A stretch of 64,000 nucleotides of DNA from Euglena gracilis. Lineage: Eukaryota; Euglenida; Euglenophyceae; Euglenales. This document shows, piece by piece, positions 36,641 to 59,701 of this stretch. The DNA lies in NCBI GenBank assembly GCA_039621445.1, contig CP154957.1:18705237-18769236 (forward strand), written 5' to 3'. The first letter of the stretch is position 1; every line of letters begins with the position of its first letter. Position numbers and translations under genes: made by a program. The notes under the pieces are model-generated. The model searched no databases. It was not told the origin of the DNA and saw only the letters and a list, made by a program, of their open reading frames with translations.

Positions 36641-38087
36641 ACTTGATGTCAATATCTCAACATAATGGGCCGATCACATGTTTGCTTGCTTTTGTTCTGC
36701 CGCTCAACCTGAGCACACTTTCTCCCAACTTCGCCACATCCAGACGGATGATCGTCTCAACATGACGGATGAAATTTTACATCAAGGCTTCTTGAAGTCA
36801 TGGATGTGTGCCATTTAGGTTTTTCACGATGTCAATTATTTGTAAGAGTTTCAAACAAAAATTCCTGCTGCGTCGTTCGGCAATGTTCTCTTCATTCCGA
36901 TTGAATTCAATTTCCCACAACATTTATTTTATTTGTTTCTTTTGAAACCATTCAAAATAGAACCCCCCCCAGTTTCTTTTGTGGATTCCAGTGGAATTTA
37001 TCCAATGTTCGGAAAAAGAAGCTTATTCCCAAAGCCTTGCATTTGCATATTGCAACCAAAAACTCTTTGACCGCTTTAATCCCTGAGCACTCATTCCAAA
37101 CGGACCTCCTTGGATGCGTTCGCTTGATTTGTTGCTCACAACTATTTTCACGTTACATGAATGATCAAATGTATTGTTGGTATGAAAGGATTTTAAGACA
37201 ATTTTACCCCCCACCTATAGGAAAAAATGGCCGAAAATGGCCGAAAATGGCCGAAAATGGCCGAAAATGGCCGAAAATGGCCGAAAATGGCAAAAATCGG
37301 GGGGTCAACTATAGGTGCTTGGTGCTGCCTTACGCCCCTCCCCCCGCGGAGAATCTAAATGCCCCAGGGGGGGCTTTAGAATCCTGCTGCTATAATAACA
37401 TATATGTGTGTGTTTGCATGTGTGTTTGTGTGAATGTATGTGTATATATGCGCATATCTATGTACGTCTGTGTGTTTTCATGTATATATGCATATAGATA
37501 TTTTTGCATAGACATGCACATGTACGTATACATACATCCATATGCATTAGATGTGTGTGTGTGTGTGTCCTGATTTGATGCGGCGAGGGCTGAACAGGAA
37601 GCGTGTGCCGTGGGTGACAGGGGTACCCACAAAGGCCTTTCCCCACAAATGCTTGGGTACAGCACCCAAAGAGAACCCAAATCCTCAGGGCAAAAGGACA
37701 AAAAAGTTTGGAGAACTCAGGAGCCAGCCAAAACAGGTTTACACTAAATCCCTCTCCCTGCAGCCCACAGCCCCTCTTTGCAGCTCTGCATGGAGTACAG
37801 CGCTGCTGCCTTTCGCGTCTCTCTGGCACTTGGTCACTTCGTCTCTCTGGCACTTGGTCACTTCGTCGATAGGTGATCCTGGCCTTTTGCCAACCCTTTC
37901 CAACTCGTTGTATTTTGTTTTATTTGATTCACGTGAGAGTGTCATTTTCTCCCTCCCTCTCTTCAAATGAATCAAAACTGATTTTGTATGTTCATGCAGT
38001 TCCGCACACACACACACACACACACACACAAAAGCCAACAGTTGCAAAAAGTGCAGAATTCACATGTGACATGTGACAGAAATTGAG
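36641..38087. other. Intergenic, AT-rich with microsatellites
   Basis: Contains the second AAAATGGCCG minisatellite, a TG-rich tract at 37,400-37,570 and a CA run at 38,008-38,030. No gene recognised. Confidence 0.5.
37213..37316. repeat. (AAAATGGCCG)n minisatellite, copy 2
   Basis: About seven decamers bracketed by ACCTATAG (37,213-37,220) and CTATAGGT (37,309-37,316). The outer AAGCACCTATAGT sequence of copy 1 recurs inverted at the far side of this copy. Confidence 0.85.
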
Positions 38088-38177
38088 ATGTGTCAGACCT
38101 TGGGAACCCCTTACCGTCACAGTGCGTCATCCACATCCACGCTTGCGGCGAGCGCCGCGGCGTCTGATGCGGTCGCC

Positions 38178-53224
<15,047 letters not shown>

Positions 53225-54012
53225 TTCGGGACAGAACGTTGTGCCGATGTTTCGACCAATTGCACTTTTGCTTTTGGCGCTGTTCTCCAAATGCTGCCAG
53301 TTCTCTCAGGAAAGCAGAATTCTCTGATTTTCCTTCCCAATTTGGGGTTGTGGCCCACGATTTTTCTGCACCGACTGCCCTGCATTTTCGTCGACAAACG
53401 GTTTTGGGCGGTTTTGGGGCTTTTTTTTTTGCCAGAAAACTCAGTTCATGATGTCATGCCCTGTGAATTTTCGATATTTTGGTTCACGGTGGTCAGGGTA
53501 TGCGGGCACTTTCTGCAAATTTTGCCTTTTTTTGTGTCCCTCCGCTCTGGCTAAGAGCGGGGCGGCCCCAGAAAAACCCGCGGTGTCCCAAAAAAGGATG
53601 ATCTCTGGGTAAAAACCCCAAAATCATTGTTTCCTTCACTTTTTTTTAATAAAAAAGAAAAACGAGCATTACTCATAGCCACAAGTAGGAAGGGCAGCCA
53701 GTACCGGCGAAGAAAAAGTATTCCCGGGATAACCCGTGACCAGGGACGCCGCACCTCACTTGCCAAACAAAAAGGCAAGATGGGCACCAAGAAGAAGCGC
53801 CAAGCCCAACGCGTTGCAATCCACATAGCAAACCACCGAACTTTTTCAAAAAATATCGGCGCCTTCGGCGCCGAAAAGTATACCCCCTGAGGGGAGCCCC
53901 CACAGCACTCCGGGCACGAGTTTGCGGGAATCCCGGCTTTGTGTCAGGTTTCCTTTGAAGAAAGTGCAGCGGTGGTTTTTCAAGCCAGGAGGGGACCCTA
54001 CCTGGGCTCAGC
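53225..54012. other. Intergenic region after SMYD5-like gene
   Basis: AT-rich, with a small palindrome CGGCGCC-TTC-GGCGCCG at about 53,858. No gene recognised. Confidence 0.5.
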
Positions 54013-54073
54013 TCGGTCTCCCACGACACAGGAAGGGGGAGGAAGGGACCAAGAGAGCGAAGCAGAAGAAGAT
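54013..54073. repeat. Inverted repeat arm, left of telomeric array
   Basis: Begins with CTCGGTCTCCCACGACA and continues GGAAGGGGGAGGAAGGGACC. Its reverse complement, with several differences, lies at about 54,407-54,470 on the far side of the TTAGGG array. Confidence 0.7.
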
Positions 54074-54300
54074 GGCGAGGTCCTGCTTTCCTTGCCGGCT
54101 GCTCTGTCCTGGCGTGGTTGGTGTGCGCGGGGGTGTTTCTTACTGCGCCTTTGTTGCCGGAATTGGCGATGATGAGGCCTCCTCCGACACCTTGGCGAAG
54201 CTGAACCGTCGTGCCCCCCCCCCCATCTCACATGGTCGCTTGTTGGGGGGCCCCCTCGCTGAGGGTGATGACTGTCTATTTCTGGTGTGTTTTGGTTGGG

Positions 54301-54368
54301 GGGTTAGGGTTAGGGTTAGGGTTAGGGTTAGGGTTAGGGTTAGGGTTAGGGTTAGGGTTAGGGTTAGG
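54301..54368. repeat. Interstitial TTAGGG telomere-type array
   Basis: About 11 perfect TTAGGG units. Unique sequence continues on both sides, so this is not a chromosome end in this assembly. It lies in the middle of an inverted repeat. TTAGGG is the telomere unit of Euglenozoa, animals, most fungi and several algae. Confidence 0.97.
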
Positions 54369-54406
54369 CTTTTTCTGGTGTTTTTCTGGGTGTGGGGGTT
54401 GGGCTC

Positions 54407-54470
54407 ACCATCTTTTTGTGCTTCGCCCTCTTGGTCCCTTCCTCCCCCTTCCTTTGTCGTGGGAGTCCGA
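54407..54470. repeat. Inverted repeat arm, right of telomeric array
   Basis: Reverse complement of the left arm (GGTCCCTTCCTCCCCCTTCC then TGTCGTGGGAGTCCGAGA), roughly 85-90% similar by eye. Confidence 0.7.
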
Positions 54471-54559
54471 GACCATTCGGGCTCCGCACTGCGAGATGGT
54501 GGGGTACTGTGAACCCCCCTTTGGGCCTTAATTGTTTGAATTTTTGATACGTCTCCCAG

Positions 54560-55160
54560 CCTCAAATACTGAGCTTGGAAGGCCCCAAAAAAATTCCATT
54601 GACCCAATTGCTGGACTTCCTCCACCTGCAAACCAGCATTTTTCCACCATAAAACCCCAGTACCCCTGGTGCTGTGGGGTTTCCAATGGGAGGTGTCCAC
54701 ACCCCCTCTTGCAGAATCTCTTTGGTGATGGAATTCACTCTGTCTGAGGTCAAAGGCCTTTTCCCATCAAAATACCATAACAAATTTTTTTTTGTGTCCT
54801 ATCATGTGGGCAGTCCTCCCACATATTCTTGCAATAAATGCCAGGGGCTTATGAGTGGGCTGTGGGGCAGATTCAATACCTCCTCCCACCTGGGGTACTG
54901 CCACCCTTTCCTTTGCAACAAAATGAGTTTTTTTTTCTCCAACGAAACTGATTTTTCGCTGGGTTCTGGCTAAATCAACCCCCCTGTGGAGGGCCAAAGG
55001 CCTCCAACAAATTATAAGCCTTTTTCTAAGGTCTATCAAAGACAATTGTGAGAGGGGTTCAGAGCATTTGCTTGGTTGCCCCAGAAATTCTGTGGGATCC
55101 CAAAAACTGGCATACCTAGCAACATTTAAATTACACTTTCTTTTCAGTGGAGCCAGAAGG
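54560..55160 (-). pseudogene. Tyrosine recombinase of DIRS-like element
   Basis: First catalytic Arg region: LRKRLIICWRPLALHRGVDL. C-terminal catalytic region in another frame: HSTRGTGVLWWKNAGLQVEE, QQLGQWNFFGAFQAQYL, that is HxxR, GxW and a following Tyr. Domain order and motifs fit a YR integrase rather than a DDE integrase. Confidence 0.65.
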
Positions 55161-55949
55161 GGTGCAAACCTCAATGAACCAAACCCTGGGAGTAACAAAG
55201 CTGCTGCATATTCATTTCTAGCAGTGTTAAGGCTGTGAATAGCGAGCTCCAGGATGGCCTCCGCCATCTTGTGGACTGTGCAATCCTGCAGGGGCACCAC
55301 CCCTTTGTGCAACAATTGGCCAAACAATGTCCTGAAGGCTGAGTCATGTCTTTTGACATTGCCCAGATTATTTATGTGAGTGTCGATTGTAATATTTGCC
55401 TGATACAATCAAGCAGGCCAAATCCCACCTGGGGGGAGGGCATCTCCTCCCCCCAGCAGTTGGTGAACAGGCCCCACTGGGGGGGGGGGCACCAGCAAAC
55501 CTTTGCTGCCTGGCTGTCTGATGGACATTAATTGGCGCCACCATGATGTCGAAGCCCAGTGGGGTACGATCAACAGACAAATTAGTTCTGGAATCAGCAT
55601 CTATCCCTGGACCCACTGGGGAATGATGCTCCAGGGAGGGTTTGCATAAACTGGGGGGAGACCCCTTAAATCTGCCTTCAGGGAACCCACCACCAAAGCA
55701 CCTTGGTGGGGGTATCGACAGATGAACTTGGGAAATTTTTGGTTGCTGTGTGTGCAGAACATGTCCACCTCTGGGGTGATGTATATTTTTTTTTAAAAAA
55801 AACTTCAGAATCTGGCGAAAAATGTTTAGGTTTACCATGGGTCTTTTTGCTCCCTGGTAAAGGAGCCTGCCAATTGCTCCTGGGTGGGAACCCAAACCAC
55901 CTGCAGGTTGACTTGCTTTTCTTGAGAATGCTACAGAAGGGGTTTTAAG

Positions 55950-56261
55950 ATGCAATTTAGGTATGGCTTTTTGCCCCCCCATTTTGTTAAATAACTTACA
56001 GCCACCTGGCTGTCCACGCGAAGCACAATTGTCGGTTTTGGTTTTGCCAAAGCAATTACAGTTTCCACTGCAGACATCAATTCTTTTTGATCGATGTGAA
56101 GGACATGCAGGTCCCTCCAGATATCCTGGACCTTTTGACCTGAGTTTTTGTCCAGCCCCCCCACCCCCACTGCCAGGTGCTGCTGTCTGAGAACAGTTCC
56201 TGTGATGCCGGGATTGAAATGCCCTGCCCACACCTGGCTGTAAAAATTCTTTCAGTTCCAC
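55950..56261 (-). pseudogene. RNase H of DIRS-like element
   Basis: Shows LHVLHIDQKELMSAVE followed by IVLRVDSQVAVSYLTKWGG, the HI-N/D-x-KEL and VDS-VA-YL-K-GG signature of RNase H in DIRS-type elements. It follows the RT in the same orientation but needs a frame change. Confidence 0.65.
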
Positions 56262-56503
56262 AATTTGAACCTTGACCCCCTATGGTCAGGGTGTGGTCCC
56301 AACCCCACCGGGTGTGTAGCTCCACCATTTTGAAAAGTTGATATATCAGAATTCTGAGAAATGGCATTGAAACTAAGTAGCTTCTGCCTGGCCCCACGAT
56401 AGAACTGAGTTTTCTGCAGCTCATGTTTTGTGCTTTCATCACCTTCCCCAACTCCTTTCTTAGAAATTTTAGTTTTTCCTGAGGAATTTCCAGTTGTTCT
56501 TTT

Positions 56504-57225
56504 TTAAAATTTATCCACTGGCCCAAATGGATTATTTCCTGTGTGGGTTCCAGACAGGATTTGGGGAGGTTTACTCTGAAATCTGCCAGTAATAGATGCT
56601 CTTTCATGTCTGCCAAATGCTGGGCTGCTGTCATTTTTTCTGGGGGATAACAGCAAAATGTTGTCCAGGAAGATAAAAACTACCTTTCCTTCCTTCCTCC
56701 GTTTCATTTCCCAGACCCTTATGAGAGTCATAAATTTTTGTGGAAGGCTGCTTATGCCGAAGCATGCAGCTTGAAACTGCCAGTTCCCCCCACTTGCATG
56801 CAAACATATTTTTCCAGGCTGTTGTGCAACTTTAAATGGAAATAAGCATCTTTGAGATCAATTTTTCCAGAAAACCAGCCTTTTCGTAATTATAGGAAGA
56901 TGGTTCCCATGTGTTCCAGCCTGAATTTCTGGGGGGTGAAGTGGAGGTTTAATTTTCGACAGTCTGAAATTTGTCTTTCCTTTGTCTTTCCCCCCTCTGT
57001 TTTGGAAATGATGAAATAAGGGATAAAATGTGTTGCCTCCTCTGGGGGGATTTGCCTGGTTGCCCCTGCACATTCGTATTCCCTCAGAATCTTTTCGGCT
57101 GTCATAATTTCTGGGGGGATTTGAAAGGAAATTTTGAGGACATTTGGGAGGGGAGGGGAAAATCTGCCCCAACCCCCTCCCTTATCAGGTTTAATAACTC
57201 TCTGCTGGCTGCTGCCTTGACCCAA
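56504..57225 (-). pseudogene. Reverse transcriptase of DIRS-like element
   Basis: Conserved RT pieces: ILREYECAGATRQIPPEEA, FIPYFIISKTEGG, RQISDCRKLN, then IDLKDAYFHLKL (first catalytic Asp) and ACFGISSLPQKFMTLI. The active-site box reads FLDN instead of Y/FxDD, so the second metal-binding Asp is missing. At least two frame changes split the domain. Confidence 0.7.
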
Positions 57226-57530
57226 TGGGGGATGCTGGCCTGCAGGGCCCTGTAGGGGGGAACCCCTAAGTCCCCATCACTGGGGTCTCTCCACCTGGCT
57301 GCCCCATCACTGGGGTCCCAGCTGGCCCTGCCGTAGGGCTTCCCAGATCCAGGCTTTCCCCTTGATTTTGAAATCCGGAAGGGTAAAAAAAAATTCTGCA
57401 GTGGGGTGGTGAATATAAAACAGGAGGGGCAGGGCTGCTCCTTATCTTTTAGGGGGGAGGGCTGTCTCAGCCAATCTAGCCCCCCCCCCAAGGGCTGTTG
57501 AGATGCTGCAGAGTTTAAATAAAACTGCCT

Positions 57531-57710
57531 CCACTAGCCTCCAGATCTTGAAAACTCCACTGGCCTCCATTGGTCGCCTGATCTTGAGTGAAAGGGCCTC
57601 CACTGGCCCTGAGATCTTGAATATTCCCCTGGCCTCCACTGGCGTCCTGATTTTGAATACAATGGCCTCCACTGGCCTTTTGTCCTCCACCTCTCCTTTG
57701 ATTTGGATGA
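57531..57710 (-). repeat. 33-bp minisatellite in retrotransposon ORF
   Basis: Four to five units starting CCTCCACTGGCC with GATCTTGAA inside. On the minus strand they encode 11-residue repeats of the form PVEAxxFKIRx. Confidence 0.75.
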
Positions 57711-57846
57711 TCCTGCTTGGCCCAATTTCCGTGTATTCGCTGTATTGATGGGTGGCTCCTGAGGGGTTTATGTTTGAGGGAGCTGTGGGGAAAGTTGGAC
57801 ATGCCTTTAGTTTCCCAGCATGAGATTCTGGCCTCCATAGCCTTGA

Positions 57847-57850
57847 AGGT
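57847..57850. repeat. Target-site duplication AGGT (left)
   Basis: Immediately left of the 5' LTR; the same AGGT is at 63,410-63,413 just after the 3' LTR. Confidence 0.7.
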
Positions 57851-58515
57851 TGTGCGCGGTCCGAGGGTGCCCGCCCCAAGGAGGGGTCCCAAGGGGGCCC
57901 AAAGGGGCCACGAAGGGCCGCAAGGGGGCTCCAAGGCCCCCAAGGGCCTTTTGAGACCCCACTGGCCCCCAAGGGGGCCCCACAGCCCATTTTGAGCAAG
58001 CCAAGGGAAGGTAAAGGAGGGGGCAGTTTGAGGGGGCCAACAGGCAACCCCCAAGGGGATGCGCAAGCCCTGCAGGGCTTTGTGCAAGCATGCGCACCCC
58101 CTTGGTGGGCGTTTGGGATGGCGCAATTCATTAAGAATTGCGCAGAGTATACCAAGTAGCCCCCCCCAGCTGTAGCCCCCCTCCAATTGTACATTTTCTG
58201 TGCAGGGCTCTGTTCACATCATTTGTGTCACCAATTGTTTGCTTGCAAGCCAATTCAAGGAAATCAAGGAAATACAAATTACAAATTTCAAGTTCAAGTC
58301 TCATTGATTATTCAAGTATTCAAGTTCATTTGTTGAAGCAAAAGTATGTCTTTTCCCAATTCTACAGCTTCACCTACACCAACACCAACCCCCACCCCAC
58401 TTTTTCACCAAGGGGAAACCCCTGCGGGCCCGACGGGCTCAAACTTAAACGATCCTACGCGGGTTGCGCCGCCAGGGGTCCCTTCACAGGGACCTCAGGA
58501 GGGGCAACCCCTACA
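57851..58515 (+). repeat. 5' LTR (665 bp)
   Basis: Starts TGTGCGCGG, ends CCCTACA. Differs from the 3' LTR by one C in a C-run and one G/A change near 58,260. The gag start codon lies inside it at 58,346. Confidence 0.88.
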
Positions 58516-59698
58516 TGGTAGCAGAGGGGGGTTTGAGCCCTCTGGGCTCACACTATGTGAGCCTGGGGAACTCCCAGAATACCAGGAGGAGGACGAGGAC
58601 GACACCCGCCACAGCCATGACAGCCCCAGCCATTGCGGCCAGGGCCAGCAGCTCCTGGCCATTGCCGGGCATGCCCAGCCGGACCCCCAGCAACCAGAAC
58701 CATCTGGGTCCGGCATGGCATTGCCCAGCAGCCTGGGACTGCTCTCCGGCATGCCCAGCTTGGTCATGCCAGGGTTTGTGCATGACATGACCAGGCAGGT
58801 CATGTGGCAATTTGCAATGCGAGGGAAGATCAAAGAAGAAGAGGAAGAACCAGCAGAAGAAGAAGATGAAGAAGAATTTTCAAACCAGACCCAGCCGCTT
58901 CTATTGGAGGCGGGGCCCTGGCAGAACCCTGGGGATGCCGGGCCGGCACATGCGCCGGTGAGCCATGTCGGGTCTGGGCATTTCCCAGCCGGACCCGACC
59001 ATTGCTCGCTGGTGCATGCCGGGCCCGGGCATGATGGGCCCCAAGGACATGCCCCAGACGGAACCATTCAATGGCAGCTGCAGGAGCTGCCCCCAGCAGG
59101 GGAAATGGTGGAGGACGAGGACCAGACGGCCCAGGGGGGGTTGGTGCCAGAACAGAGCCCGAAGGGGAGGCACCCCCCGCACCCCCCCCAGAGGCTGTGG
59201 GAGGAGGCGGAGGCACAGGCCGCTGCCTCGGTGGTTTTGGGGCAGGAGATCCAGCGGTTGGACGGTTGGGTTGGCGACCTGCAAAGTCGGCTTGCTGAAG
59301 CGGGGGCCACCACAGCTGCTTCAGTTAGCCGCCTGGAGCAGTTGGTGTCCCTGCAGTTTCAGCGGGTCACGGAAAACTTTCAAGGAGTGGTGCAGCAAAT
59401 GGAAAGAACCCAGGCTGGGCTAGCGTCCCAGCTGGCTGAAAATTTTCAAAATCTGCAGCAGAAGCAGATGGAAAATTTTTCTGGGGGGATGACAGCCCTG
59501 AGCGAGCTGGTGACCACCCGGCTGGGCGAAAGCCTCGGGACTGTGGCCCAACTAGCCCAGAGGGTCCAGGGGCTCGAGGCCATCGCCAGCCAGGGTCACC
59601 AGCCAGCTGAGGGGCAGGGGTTCAACGAGGCGATGGCTGGGCGGGTGAAAAATTTTGAGGAGCTGCTCATCACCTCCGTCCGACGACGGAGGAGGTGA
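58346..59698 (+). CDS. Gag-like ORF, N-terminal part
   Basis: 450 codons starting at an ATG within the 5' LTR and reading through the primer-binding site. The N-terminus is Ser/Thr/Pro-rich, followed by an acidic, Gly/Pro-rich region (KEEEEEPAEEEDEEE) and helical Gln/Glu-rich stretches likely to form coiled coil (FQGVVQQMERTQAGL). It ends at a TGA that overlaps the next ATG (TGATG). No enzymatic motif. Function inferred from position and from the capsid-like sequence in the next ORF. Confidence 0.6.
   Translation: MSFPNSTASPTPTPTPTPLFHQGETPAGPTGSNLNDPTRVAPPGVPSQGPQEGQPLHGSRGGFEPSGLTLCEPGELPEYQEEDEDDTRHSHDSPSHCGQGQQLLAIAGHAQPDPQQPEPSGSGMALPSSLGLLSGMPSLVMPGFVHDMTRQVMWQFAMRGKIKEEEEEPAEEEDEEEFSNQTQPLLLEAGPWQNPGDAGPAHAPVSHVGSGHFPAGPDHCSLVHAGPGHDGPQGHAPDGTIQWQLQELPPAGEMVEDEDQTAQGGLVPEQSPKGRHPPHPPQRLWEEAEAQAAASVVLGQEIQRLDGWVGDLQSRLAEAGATTAASVSRLEQLVSLQFQRVTENFQGVVQQMERTQAGLASQLAENFQNLQQKQMENFSGGMTALSELVTTRLGESLGTVAQLAQRVQGLEAIASQGHQPAEGQGFNEAMAGRVKNFEELLITSVRRRRR
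58516..58527 (+). promoter_or_regulatory. Primer-binding site (initiator tRNA-Met type)
   Basis: TGGTAGCAGAGG directly follows the LTR's terminal CA and is the complement of the 3' end of eukaryotic initiator tRNA-Met. Confidence 0.85.
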
Positions 59699-59701
59699 TG
59701 A
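59667..59701 (+). promoter_or_regulatory. Stem-loop over TGATG stop/start
   Basis: TCATCACCTCCGTC, loop CGAC, then GACGGAGG-AGG-TGATGA, a 14-bp stem with a 3-nt bulge that contains the stop and start codons. It could affect reinitiation or -1 frameshifting between the two Gag ORFs. Confidence 0.55.

Larger units (their letters stand above)
54489..57850 (-). mobile_element. Tyrosine-recombinase (DIRS-like) retrotransposon, decayed
   Basis: Read on the minus strand, the order is reverse transcriptase (57,225-56,504), RNase H (56,261-55,950) and tyrosine recombinase (about 55,160-54,560), the order of DIRS-superfamily elements. The frame changes several times and the RT active site is altered, so it is inactive as read. 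A 33-bp minisatellite lies upstream of RT (57,531-57,710). Its 5' part is separated by the LTR element and seems to continue from 63,410 on. Terminal repeats were not found. Confidence 0.7.

Noticed and set aside
54301-54368. Chromosome end
   Set aside because: Non-telomeric sequence, including a retrotransposon and an inverted repeat arm, continues beyond the array for almost 10 kb.
57442-58194. Minus-strand ORFs covering the LTR (also 62,650-63,198)
   Set aside because: They read the LTR antisense and occur identically in both LTRs. No codon or domain evidence supports them.
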